Shown piece by piece: positions 41,997 through 53,211 of a DNA stretch of 64,000 bases. The first letter of the stretch is position 1, and each line of letters starts with the position of its first letter. The position numbers and the translations under genes were made by a program. Source of the stretch: Amorphophallus konjac (Eukaryota > Streptophyta > Magnoliopsida > Alismatales > Araceae); assembly GCA_022559845.1 (NCBI GenBank), contig CM040118.1, forward strand, positions 163,328,331 through 163,392,330, written 5' to 3'. The notes beneath the pieces were generated by a model. It did not search any database. It was not told where the DNA came from and worked only from the letters and a program-made list of their open reading frames with translations.

Positions 41997-43823
41997 ATGA
42001 GTTGCTTACCTATTTTTGATGGCGATGATTTTGATTCATGGTTAGGCAAAATGTGTGGGCTAATTAACTCTGTTAATCCTGAACTCTGGAAATTGATATA
42101 TTATGGCCCTAGCAAATTGCCTCTGGATGAGACTAGATGGTCTCATGAAGATGAACTGAAAAATCATGATAATGTTTTAGTTTTAAGATTATTAAAAGTT
42201 GCCGTGAAATCTGATATATATGCATTTGTTTCTTCATGTGAAACGGCGAAGGAAATCGTGGATGGACTGATCAAGGCTCAAGAGATATAGCTGGAAGATC
42301 TGTGCCTCATGGGTGATGAGGAGAGCACATCAAGCATGGTAAGTTCAAAGGTAAATTCTGACTCTAATGATGAAGATGAATCTGGTTATGAAGAGTTGAT
42401 GAATGCTTATGAAGAGCTTGTTAATAAGTACAAGTTGGTTAAGGATGAAAATAAAAAATTGAAAAAGAAGGTTGAACAAAATAACTGTGAATCCTCCTGT
42501 AAAAAATACTCACATTTTGAGGAATTAATTGAGGCTCATGTGTTTGATATTGAATTTCATAAAGATAAAATTTGCTCCTTAAGAAATGAAAATAAGGAGA
42601 TGAAAGTAAAAATAAATTCAATGGCTAATGATCAAACCTTGATAAATGAACTCATTCATGATGAAAAGCTTGCAAAAGAAAATGAGAAACTGAAGGAATT
42701 GAACATGGCCATTTCTGAAAGATTGTTGACTCTAGAAAAAGGAAAATATGTGGTTGTAAGTGAATGTGAAAGATTGCATTTGCTAGAATAAGAGCTTGAG
42801 AGTTATAAAACTGCAAATAGAGTGCTGAATGAAAGTGTTATTTGCAGTGAACAAGAAATTGCTAGTTATGAACTTCATGTCTCATCTCTTGAATCTGAAA
42901 TTTCTGATTTGAATGCATCCTTGTCTACATTTGTCAAAGGGAAGGACAATCTGGATAAAATCTTGGGGACCAAAGTGAATTTCCAACAGGAAGGACTAGG
43001 ATATGATCCTAGTAAAAAGAAAGCTTTTGGTCTGAAAACATAGACTTCATTTGTGCATGCATCATGTTCTTCAAACATTTCAAATTACCCTTCTGTTGAA
43101 AAATCAAAGTCTAAATTTTCGACTCAATCAAAGACCAAGAAAGCAAATCAACTATCTAAATACCAAAATGGTCCCAAGAATCAAATGAAGCATGATCACA
43201 TGAGAAAGGGTTCAAATGTTAATTGTTATTATTGTGGAAAGCGTGGTCATGTGATGCATGATTGTCTGTTGATGAGATCTGATGAACTAAATGCATGCAA
43301 GAAAATGAATGATTTCAAAATTTTAAAGAGGTTTTCAAATAGAACAAATAGATTTGGAAATTCTTATGTTCATACTAAAAGACGACATGGCAAAATGGCT
43401 TCTTTGCATTATTTTTATTGTGGTAAACATGGTCACTCTTTGCATGAGTGTTACATGTTGAAAAAGGATGACTTGAAGGCATGCAAAAATGAACTCATTT
43501 TCAAAAGAGGAAACACTTCTTGTCACTTCTGTGGAGAGTCAGGACATCATGTGTCACATTATTGGCAAGCAAATAGAAGAAAGAACTTCAATGTTAAAAA
43601 TAATTATAATTTTACCAACCCACTGAAATTTCATGCCTATCCTGTTAAGAAGAATGCTAGGTCTTCTGTTAGTTGTCACTGCTGTGGCAATTTTGGGCAT
43701 ACCATGTATGACTGTGCTTTAATGAATTTTCATGATATGCATGCCCAAAGAATGTGGAGAGCACCCACTAGAGGTGCAACTAACTATCGGGACCCAAGAA
43801 GATTTGGGTACCCAAAATTGTGA
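41997..43823 (+). pseudogene. gag: Gag of C (coiled coil plus four knuckles, three stops)
   Basis: ATG 41997 (MSCLPIFDGDDFDSWLGK) aligns with the start in A. One frame with stops at about 42288, 42789 and 43041. The N-terminal domain (LWKLIYYGPSKLP) and coiled coil (CSEQEIASYELHVSSLESE) match A and B. Four knuckles follow: CYYCGKRGHVMHDC, FYCGKHGHSLHEC, CHFCGESGHHVSHY (last Cys lost) and CHCCGNFGHTMYDC. It ends near RDPRRFGYPKL, again where pol would begin. It is more diverged from A and B than they are from each other. Confidence 0.85.
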
Positions 43824-44590
43824 ATGAGATTTTTGTTGTAGGGTCACCTTGAGGCCAAGTGGAATGCTTGGAAGATAATGGATGCTCAAGGCACTGGTAT
43901 TGAAAATAAATTTCTGAGTTCATCTTGAAAAACTCAAATTTATTTTAACCAAATCTTCGTTAATGAAAATCATAATTTTTTTTTATTTTTCTTATGAGTT
44001 TGTATTGCATCTTTCTGACCATCATTTGCATGACTTCATGGTATATGAAATGCTGATCTGAGAAAGGGCAAGTCATTACTATCTGAAATCTATCACCATG
44101 CGTGAGTAGAGTCTTTGGACTTACACCTCCGCCATATTACCATGAGTCACGTGTTCATATAGGTCATATGTTGCACATTTTTTTAAAAATGTCAAATGTG
44201 AAATTTGTGCACATAGGAAGGGCAAGTTTGTTTTTGAATGAATGATTTGGAATTGTGAATTCTAACTCATCTTTGTGGAAATACATCTCATGCCTATTGC
44301 TACATCTGAAATGATCATGATATTGTTATGTGATTTTTGGATCAACCATTGTGCCTAACAACTTGATAGAAAATCTCTAAAACCTCTGCAGTAGCGTATG
44401 GCACTTGGTGATGTTGTTCTTATAACATGTATTGCTTCTACATATCTGAACTGATTGTTCCTTCATTATGTTGTGATTAACTTACCTACTGGTTGAATGA
44501 AATTGAAAATCTTGAAGATTATGTTGACTATTGAACATCTTTCAATTTGAATTGCTTGAGCACATTTGAGTTTAATTGAGCATCTGGTAT
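43824..44590 (+). other. Non-coding 3' part of C
   Basis: Homologous to the start of the A interval (for example the CTCCGCC...GTCATGT block near 44130 compared with 9320). No ORF. The homology ends near 44590. Confidence 0.55.
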
Positions 44591-45503
44591 ATCTAATACT
44601 TGTAGATTCTAAGAAATCCACTTATGGGAAAACTAAGAAGAATAAAAAAAGGAATAAGAGAGGGAAAGGGGGGAAAAGGGGAGCATGCGAGGATGCTAAG
44701 GGGAAAGGTGATCGCCAGAGGGGTTACCTTAAGAAAAATAAAAGTGATCGCATGTACCTTGTATTGAGTGGGTGAGATTGTGGACTTTTCCTTCCTCCTT
44801 CTACCGGCCGACCGATGAAGGGGGTTCTTAGCTTGATTACCCTTGTAAAAACACACAAAACAAGTGAAAAGAATGGATTAGCCAAAAGGTGTAGTATCGC
44901 TGCTCTAAAAGTATGAAACCAATCAAATGAAACATGAACACACCTTGTGTGTTTTGGTTTTTAAACCCCTTGGAAGGAGTAACAAAGGTATGGAGAATAT
45001 GAATGCAAGATATATGAAAGTAAGATATGATGTGAAAGTGGCAACGTTTTCTAACAGGATAGCTAGAAAGAAGTATGATGATGCTAATGTTAATAAGAGA
45101 AATTGAAGGTAAGATCTTCTCTCTGCTGTGCGTGCAGCAGTACTGGGATAGAAAATAAAAAGTAGTTTAACAGCAGCAGAAGACCATTTGTGGAAGAAGA
45201 ATCAACCACCAAGAGGAAGAAGAAATCACTTGAAGATAGAACCTGCAAAACATAAAACTCTCCTCTCTGTTAAAACTCACAGTGGTTCTTCTCTGTTATC
45301 GTATTGTTCTTGCACTGCCCTCTCATGCCCGCGCGAGAGAAGAACATTAGGGGTATTTATAGCCCAAATTTTTTTGTAATAATAGGATTAAAACAAGGTA
45401 ATGGACCTCCAATAAGAAACCCTCTTCCCAATCAAACACAAGGAGTAAAATGGGGGAAGGATCATTACAGGAAATAAACAGGCGAAAGGGAGACGGACAT
45501 AGA

Positions 45504-45830
45504 AATGACGACCTCTCAAAGGGTGTCAATTAAGAATGACGACATCACCAAAGGCGTTAATTACAACGACGACGTGCATACAGCCGTCAATTCTTGGATT
45601 TAATTATGGTAACAAATGACTTTCCTTATTAAAAATTCTGAAATGACGCCTTCTGATATGGGCGTTAAATAATAAGCGCCCTTCATCGGGACGTCAATTC
45701 TTTGATTTTTCATATTGGGGAGGATTCGTAAAAATCCAGAAAACAACACCTCTATGAGAAGTCGTCCATTCAATGAAACACGCTCCTAGCTTGGCCGTCA
45801 ATTAAATGACGCCCCGCTTCAAGGCGTTAA
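45504..45830. repeat. TGACG-hairpin array, cluster 1
   Basis: Eight units in a row, each about 28 bp: AATGACGACC...GGTGTCAATT, AATGACGACA...GGCGTTAATT, ACGACGACG...CCGTCAATT and so on, first and last arms nearly complementary, middle 6-10 bases variable. Confidence 0.82.
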
Positions 45831-47017
45831 TTCCATTTATCAAAGAAAAATGCCAAGAAACCACAATTAACACATAAAAAATAGAAAAACTTCATATTAA
45901 GTCAATATTGAAGTCCACTTTGGGACGTCACATGGTGACATGAGATTTACTCAACATAGTATCGATTTTAGCGTGTCTAGAGTTACCCCACCTTGGCGTC
46001 TGCTTTGCAAGGGAGTGAGATGGAATGAAACGAAAGTGAAACAAGTGAAAAGAAGTGGAACGAACTGATAAGTAGATGCCAAGGTGTGATGTGACACGCC
46101 TTTGACACTAAGCGTTGGAAATCTTTCCAAAACTCTTAATGAAACAACTCCGGGTGATTACAAGAAAGCATTAATCAGCTGGATAAAAGGGACTAAACTA
46201 AAAATGTGCGCGAGGGCACGAAAGGGAAGATACCATTGGAGAGTGGTTACCAGCCAATGTGGACGTGCTGCAACCAAGGTGAATTTTGCAGGGAAATAAA
46301 GTGAAATGAGATAAAGACCCAACAAATGAATGCCTTTCAAGGAACCAGCCTGAGCGGCTTCAAGGAGAATAAAGTACTTGATTTGGACAGGAATATCTCA
46401 TGTCAACTCAATTAAGAGCTAGTGACCTTCATTATTGGCATAATATGAAGATTCTTCAACATTAAGCTCAAAGTCCTACATGATGCATGCTGGGCTAAAA
46501 GAATAATTAAAACAAACTAAAAATAGAAAATAATCAAAGATAATATTGCTAAACCATCTAGATTTTGTCAAGAATCTAGATCTCTAAGTTGACACTAAGC
46601 TGAAGCCCGTTTGTCCTTGCATCAACTCAGAAAGTGGAACCATCGTCCCAAACCTTAGATGACTCAACGGCCTATCCGTGTGATCAAGACTCCCCTGGAA
46701 TTATCACTATTTTTGATGAAGGGGAACTCAAATTCCAAGTTCATCAGAACCACAAGGTCCTTGATATGCTATAATAGTGTAGGTATCATATAGTAATAAT
46801 GCACACAGGAGAGATACAAGAGTGAAGTGATGTTACCAATAGGACAATCCAAGCATTTTCAGACTTGTATAACCTGCACTTCTGCACTTCAAAGCTCATT
46901 AACTCATCAAAAGAATTATCAGCTCAAGACAGCTCAAAATATGATCATAAGTGCTCAATATAAATAATTGCATCAAGATATAATAGCACTTAAGTTCATG
47001 AATAAGTAAAATGTTGT

Positions 47018-47205
47018 AGAAATGACGACCCTGCGAAGTGGCGTCAAAACAAGAAATGACGACGGTCATTGGGGCGTTAAATATAATAAGCGTTTGATTA
47101 GGAATTGGAACGTAAATGATGCCCTCCATAGAGGCGTTACTTAAATGACGACCCTGAGTATGTCGTTAATTACAGAAATGACGCCAATGGTCGCGTCGTC
47201 AATTA
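47018..47205. repeat. TGACG-hairpin array, cluster 2
   Basis: Six consecutive units (AAATGACGACCC...GGCGTCAA at 47019 to AATGACGCC...GTCGTCAATT at 47175), spaced about 30 bp, just upstream of the DUF7745-like promoter. Confidence 0.82.
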
Positions 47206-47292
47206 ACTATTTTTCATTTCCTGCTTGGAATTGAGCTTCCAACAACTCGTTCTATTCAGACACAAACCATGATACTTGTTAGCGTTCCATCA

Positions 47293-47300
47293 TTATAAAA
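47293..47300 (+). promoter_or_regulatory. TATA box of the DUF7745-like gene
   Basis: TATAAAAG, about 97 bases upstream of the ATG at 47394, giving a short purine-rich leader (GAACAAAG before the ATG). Confidence 0.65.
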
Positions 47301-47393
47301 GGGCAACTGTTCGTCTTCTAAGCACATCAAAACTATCAAGCAAACAGAGCACCGAAGAAAACTATAAGAGCAGACAGAACTAGCAGAACAAAG

Positions 47394-48833
47394 ATGAACA
47401 TGATGATGCAGATTCAAAGGCTTTCTAAAAAGCCTAAGATGAGTGTTCCCAGGATCTGTGAAGTTCCCAGCCATATCAGTGGGAGAATTGCCAAAGACCA
47501 AGTAAGTATTTTTTAAAAAAACTTTCATTTCTTTTCTTCCTTTCTTCCTTTTTCAAAAATTCTGATTACATTCTTCTCCTTTCTTCCTTTCTTTTCTTTT
47601 CTTTGTTTTCAGGATTACCCAAATATCCCAGGACCAAGGAGATTTTTGAAGATTAAATGGCTTCCTTTACTCCTCTCTAAACTCTCCTTAGACATGAAAT
47701 CTTTTCTCTCTAGATGGCATCTTCTTGGCCTCATAACCCATGCTACCCATTACAATGATATTCACCTAGATTGGGCCTCAATTGGAGCTCTCATAGAACT
47801 ATGGCACCCTCATACCCACACTTTCCTCTTTCCAACCTTTGAAGCTACCATACTCCTAGAGGAAGTAGAGATGCTCCTAGGGCTAAGAAAAATGAAACAA
47901 GGAGAAGAGTCAAAGATGGCTCACATGACCAAACCAATAAAAGCTCATGACATACTCACTAGCCTTGTTCAAAGACCAAATTTAGTGAATCAACTTAAAG
48001 CCCATAAAGGAATCAACCTTTTGAAACTAGCTTCATGGGTGTTCAAGAACATGGACAAGGCCCAAGAAGATGAGGGCTTATTGGAGAGAGTAATGAAGGG
48101 GTTTGTTATATGCATAGCGGGAGCTCTACTCTTCCCTTCAATAGAAGACCATCTAGAAGAACACCACTTAAGTGCCATTGCTAGCATGTGGGAGGGAAAA
48201 AGAATAGGTCCGGCGGTACTAGCCAACCTATACAATGGGCTTACCTCGGCTTCATTGGGACGGCCCCTCTACGGGTCTATGCTTCTTCTATCTTGTTGGG
48301 TAGATCTCCACTTCAAATTTGATCCTTGCCAAGCAACCCAAGCGGCCTCCAAAATCTTTTCCAAAAGCCCCCTCCGATACATGACGGATTCTTTGGGCTT
48401 ATGTGAGAGAGTAATCAATCGGGTTCCTAAGCTAAAGAAAAGAGGAGATTGGAGAGACTATTTCAAGACCATGCCTAAGAGTGGTTTTACTTGCACACCG
48501 GGGTTCCTCAAAACCCAAGAACTCCGCTCAAGACTCTCCTCCGACATAGAGCTTCGGTTGATAGGCGTGAGCGATTTCATCCTCTACAATGCACACCGGT
48601 GCCTCCCACAACTCGGGCTACCTCGGCACCTCTTTGAAGAACCTTCTCATCTACCTCCACTCAAAAGAAGGGAACTATGCTCAAGTGGAGATCAAGAAGA
48701 AGTCAAGACAATAATGGCTCAATGGAAGGTTGGACTACTCCAAAAGTCTAAAACACATGTAGAAGAAGAAGAAGACAAATGCAAATCTTATGTATTAGCA
48801 CTTAGGAAGATAAGGCCTATGATGGCTCAATAA
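47394..48833 (+). CDS. DUF7745 / plant-mobile-domain-like protein, two exons, intact
   Basis: Exon 1 is 47394-47501 (36 codons from ATG AAC ATG ATG ATG). The intron is 47502-47612, with a GTAAGT donor and a long pyrimidine tract ending TTTTCAG. Exon 2 is 47613-48833 and ends MMAQ-stop. Both junctions are phase 0, giving 442 residues without a break. The protein has the arrangement of DUF7745-type plant proteins: RWHLLGLITHATHYNDIHLDW, ALIELWHPHTHTFLFPTFEA, TILLEEVEMLLGL, then a helical region with FVICIAGALLFPS and LYNGLTSASLGRPLYG. The C-terminal tail is Lys/Glu-rich. These domains occur in transposon-related plant proteins; the biochemical role is unknown. It lies antisense to D pol, between two hairpin clusters. 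AATAAA at 48862 can end the mRNA. Confidence 0.83.
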
Positions 48834-48861
48834 ATGTAATCACGATTTTCCTTCTTAATGA

Positions 48862-48867
48862 AATAAA
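48862..48867 (+). terminator. Polyadenylation signal of the DUF7745-like gene
   Basis: AATAAA, 29 bases after the stop codon. Confidence 0.6.
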
Positions 48868-48984
48868 GATTCTCTTCTTATTTGAGCCAAAACAATGAGT
48901 TGATGTGATCATATCTCCCAATTCATGAAATTCTATCTGAAAAACTGAGCTACGGGATTTCTGTTCTGAACAGCACCTTCACGC

Positions 48985-49410
48985 ATGGCGTCAATTACTT
49001 AAACCACGCCTCAGATGATTTCATTAAATCAATTCCTTAAAAATAATTCAAAATCACAACTGACGCCCTCAGGAACAGGCGCTTCTTAATTCGCGTCTCC
49101 AAGTAAGGTGTTAATCGGTTCAAATTCTTCAAATTATTTTCAAAACAATTCCTTAATCTTATATAAATAACGCCTTCACATATGTCGTGTATTAAGAAAC
49201 GGACGCCCGTCGATAACATCGTCAATTTTAAAAGTAATAATGAGGATCAATCACATCAATCACTTTCCTATTAATGCACCTGACGACGGTTGCAAGTTCC
49301 AACGCAAAAAAAAAAATGACGCCTCACCTCATGTCGTCATATCTTGAAATCACGCCTCTCCTCAGTCCGTCAATTGATATAATGACGACTTCCATTAGGG
49401 CGTCAATTAT
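48985..49410. repeat. TGACG-hairpin array, cluster 3
   Basis: About eight units, some degraded (CTGACGCCC...GGCG at 49060; AATGACGCC...GTCGTCAT at 49315; AATGACGAC...GGGCGTCAATT at 49380), filling the space between the two antisense genes. Confidence 0.8.
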
Positions 49411-49551
49411 TTTTGGACCGTTAAACCCCTTTTCTCTCCTTTCTTATTCTTCTTTCATTCATCTTCTTCCCTCTCTTCTGCAAACCCTAACCGAACCCCC
49501 ATTTCCTACCTCTCTCATTCTCACTCTCCCTATTCTCTTTCTCTCGTTCCC

Positions 49552-52500
49552 ATGGCAGGCTGTGCTCTCAAACGTCAAAGGGTCACAGCCCCCGATGTCG
49601 TGGACTTAGGCGATGAGCACGCCGTGGAGGAGGTTCCTCCTGTGACGGCCGAGGACGTTCCGGTGGCGGAGCATGGCGTTAACGAAGAGGGAGAAACCAA
49701 TGAAGAAGAAAGGGAAGATGGAGAAGAATAAGATGAAGATGATGGTTATGATGACGAAGACGAGGACGCCGATGAGGAAGACGAAGGAGATGAAGAAGGA
49801 GGGGAAGAAGAACAAGGAGGAGAAGAAGGAGAACAACCGTCGGCGGCGACGACGGTGCCCCTTCGACCCGGCCAACCCCGGCGACCACGCCAACCAAGAC
49901 AACCTCTCCGGGAAGGGTTGATCGTGCCCGAACGACACAAGGTAGGCCCCCAAACTCTCAATTTTATATTTTATTTTCTTTTTATTTCCATTTTCCATCA
50001 TTTCCATAGCCCTCGGTTGAAAAAAAATAGTGACTCAGACAAATGACGCCCCCAGGGGTGTCGTCAATTAAAACAACGTCCAAAGTAGGGCCGTCAATTC
50101 AATTAATTTAATTTCTGGAAATGATTAATGCATGAAATCACGCCCTGCAGCATGTCATTATTTTAAACTTTATCATGTTTATACATCTTGCTAATAATTT
50201 CCATGCCATTTTATTTATTTTAAAGCATATGCACCTGTGTTTATGTTATTTCGCATGTTAAACTTTGAAACCCAAGAAAAACAACGCCCCCCTCCGCGGC
50301 GTCAATTCATTAAGCAACGACCACAGGTGTTGTCGTCAATTCAACATTTTCCAGAATTATAATTTAGGATAGAAAATTACTTTTTTTTTAAAACAGCGCC
50401 CCCCACAGGGGCGTTACTTAAACAAATGACGACCCAGGTCTGGGCGTCAATTCGAAATTTCTCCGAATGTAGGAAATTACTTTCAAAACAACGCTCCCCA
50501 CAGGGGCGTCATTTAAATAAACAACGACCCAGGGTGGGTCGTTGATTCAAATTGCACATGAAATTACCAGAAACCCTCTTTAGAATAACGCCTCCCTCAG
50601 GGGCGTCAATTGATCAAACCACGACCTAGGGTAGGTCGTCAATTAAAACAGAGCATAAATGTAACAGCAGATGAACTTAAGTAAAAAAATTAATTTTTGT
50701 TGCATGCAGGGGTTGATGAGGACGCGGATCTCCTGGGTCCAAGTCCGAGCAGCTTATTACGGACTCCCCGAGTTCCAGAGGGCTAGGGTAGATGCTATGG
50801 GGTTCGGACATTTCCTTAGCATAGAGCCTGTGAGACCAGACTTACCCTTGATCCAGGTGCTTAGAGAGAGATGTGACAGGACTAGTAGGGCATTTCTGAT
50901 GTCGTGGGGTCGTATGGTTCCTACACTAGAGGACGTCACTAGGATCACCGGGTTGAGGATAGACGGAGAGGCGGTGAGTGGGATCACCCTACCCGATTAT
51001 AGCGAGCTGACACAGAGATTGCTAGGGCTAGAGACAGTCTACGAGACGCCTAGCGAGTGTAGGACCATCTACCGCACCGACCTTACCATGGCTATGGGCT
51101 TAGGTGATTCTAGGCAGAGGTCGAAGGAGTCTCTAGAGCAGTTCTCACAGAGACTGATAGATGGGGCTAGGACTACCTCCTGCCAGGACCCAGCTGAGAG
51201 AGAGAGAGAGAGTAGATCGAGACTTGAGGAGATTCTTATTCCTGATGCTCGGGAGGTTGCTGCTCGGCACGAAGGGTGACATCATCAACTGCCGATTTCT
51301 AGGGATACTCGAGGACCTGGAGGGCGTCGGTAGATATGCTTGGGGAGCAGCGCTGCTGGCGCACTTGATGGCTGACCTGTCTATAGGGACAGGTCGAGAG
51401 ACGACTGTCAGTGGCTTTTCACATTTTCTTCAGGTATGCATCTTCATTTTTCATTTATTTTCTTCTCTTAAATGTATGTGAATGCTTTGCATGGATGCAG
51501 ATATGGAGCCATTTATACATGCCGATGGGGCGTGCTTACCCACGGCCTGGAGATGAGAGACCCTTCCCTCTAGCACGTCGTTGGCTACCAGTGGTGACTG
51601 GAGCCCCACTCGCATACGAGCTGCGAGTGTTACGACGGGAGTTCCACGACTTCCCCTCCTCACTGGTATGCATGCTTAATGTGATGTAAAATTTTTTATT
51701 ATGGAATATGATATGATATGATATGATGGATGATTGTGAATGCAGATGAGGTGGAGACCCTATGCGGGGATGACTGATGAGGGCCAGCCGTGGGTCGTAG
51801 CGGGCCGACCTCACTTCGGGCATGAGCTTTGGGTTCATTGCCTGAACGAGATTGAGCCGTTACGGCTTAGGCTGGTGATGAGGACCCTCGGCCTACACCA
51901 GGAGTGGGTTGAGGTTGGAGAGCCACGAGGAATAGGCAAGAAGACGCGCGGTCGCACGAAGGTGATCGACTGGAGAGTCCGGTTCTCAGACCAGTACGCC
52001 GACTAGCAGCGCGGCGGGACCCGAGTCACCTCACAGGTGACAGACAGCTCCGAGTACCTCCGATGCTACTGGGAGGTTTACGCCGGCCGACCCCAGATGA
52101 GGGTCTTGGTGGTACGTATGAATGCTCTTCTTTTTAATTTAAATGCAAATGCTTTGTATATCTATTATGCGACTAATATGTAATGAATGCAGGACGCATG
52201 GGACATAGCGGCGATGGACATGCAGACCCACCTTCACAGCTTAGAGGCCCAGCTGGCTGCCATGAGTGCAGACCTTGAGACCCTGGTGAGTGTTTAATTT
52301 TCCTATATGAATTCCTGAATTATTGCTGATTAGCCACTAACAATCTCAATGAAAGCAGCGTGCCCAGCAGGGAGCAGTGGGGAGAGAGACATGGGAGGCC
52401 TCCAGCTCGAGAGGACCTAGTGCAGAGACGACTGCACTAGCGGAGCAGTTAGTTGAGGTAGTAGCACGGGCCGAGGCGGCAGAGCACGACCTCAGCACAT

Positions 52501-53211
52501 GGGTATGCCTTAAACTTTAAACTCTTATTCAATTATTTATATGATATGCTCATGAAAAATTGTGTTTACAGACTGAGGAGTTCCGGGCCTCTCTTACCTG
52601 CATCGAGGAGGGACAGCAGGCAATGGCCACCCGGGTGAGTTTTTTTATTTTCAGTTGTTTATTGCTTATCTCATGATATATTGAATTATATATATGGAAC
52701 TGATGATTTGTTTGAATGTTTGCAGACCTCGGAGCTACAGGCGGCGCTTACCCAGACCGCTTTAGCCGGGGCGGAGTTGGTCATCCGTGAGCAGCGCGTC
52801 ACGGAGCTTGAGAGGGCCTTGAGGCGGCGAGAGGAGCTGCCCCAGGACGTGGTAGAGCTGCGGGTTGCCCTTGAGATGGAGCGGAGGGAGCGCGCTTGGG
52901 AGCGCGAGGAGCACCAGGCGGACCATGTGGAGCTTGCGGCTTTGAGGGCCCAGCTAGCCGTTACCCAGGAGCGGCTGTGGGCGACCGAGGAGCGGCTTCA
53001 GCGAGGCCGCGGGCGAGCGCGGGCTGCAGGGTACGCCTTCACTAGTTCCACCATCGTGGCGGGTTCCTCTCTTCGGCAGAGGAGCGAGGCAGAGGAGCAA
53101 GTTCGAGCTCCAGCTACTTCTCGGGGGTCTATGCCCCCTCCACGAGTGCCTCGTCGGGAGGACGAGAGTGAGACCGAGAGTAGGAGAGAGGAGGGTGGAG
53201 GTGAGAGCTGA
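49552..53211 (+). pseudogene. Plant mobile domain (MAIN/MAIL-like) gene, eight exons, recently inactivated
   Basis: Exons inferred by GT-AG junctions, all phase 0: 49552-49941, 50710-51433, 51501-51665, 51746-52111, 52193-52285, 52359-52502, 52572-52634, 52726-53211. Exon 1 encodes a very acidic segment. Exons 2-4 encode the plant mobile domain (FGHFLSIEPVRPDLPLIQVL, GRMVPTLEDVTRITGLRIDG, RYAWGAALLAHL, IWSHLYMPMGRAYPRP). Exons 5-8 encode a coiled coil (ELQAALTQTALAGAELVIRE) and an Arg/Glu-rich tail. Defects: TAA at 49729 in the acidic tract; exon 2 is 724 bases, one off phase, with the frame change at the GA tract 51195-51212; TAG at 52004 where a Trp codon TGG is likely. Otherwise open, so inactivation is recent. 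The 767-base first intron is full of TGACG hairpins. Confidence 0.82.
50038..50645. repeat. TGACG-hairpin array, cluster 4 (in first intron)
   Basis: Eleven units, the best preserved in the window. They tend to alternate between a GCC/GGC type (AACGCCCCC...GGCGTCAATT) and a GAC/GTC type (AACGACCC...GGTCGTCAATT). Stems reach 10-12 bp, for example ACGACCTAG / GGTAGGTCGT at 50618. Confidence 0.87.

Larger units (their letters stand above)
40352..44590 (+). mobile_element. Gag-only SIRE-like element C, 3' truncated
   Basis: Third member of the A/B group: 5' LTR, primer site, gag (41997-43823) and the first part of the non-coding interval, which aligns with A 8840-9650. No polypurine tract or 3' LTR follows. 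The right limit is approximate. Confidence 0.78.
44591..47290 (-). repeat. LTR-like region with minus-strand TATA box and hairpin array
   Basis: No ORF. The minus strand has CTATAAATA at 45354-45362, followed leftwards by a GA-rich leader, like LTR E at 63892. TGACGCC-type hairpins lie at 45504-45830 and 47018-47205. An inverted pair CACCTTGGCGTC / GATGCCAAGGTG sits at 45991-46095. It is either the 3' LTR of D or the remainder of LTR F displaced by C; exact ends were not found. Confidence 0.5.

Noticed and set aside
46102..46299. Short ORF MTLSVGNLSKTLNETTPGDY
   Set aside because: Only 65 codons in LTR-like DNA with no domain or supporting signals.
49606..50007. Serine- and leucine-rich ORFs opposite the acidic exon of the mobile domain gene
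   Set aside because: Shadows of the GAA/GAG-rich exon 1.
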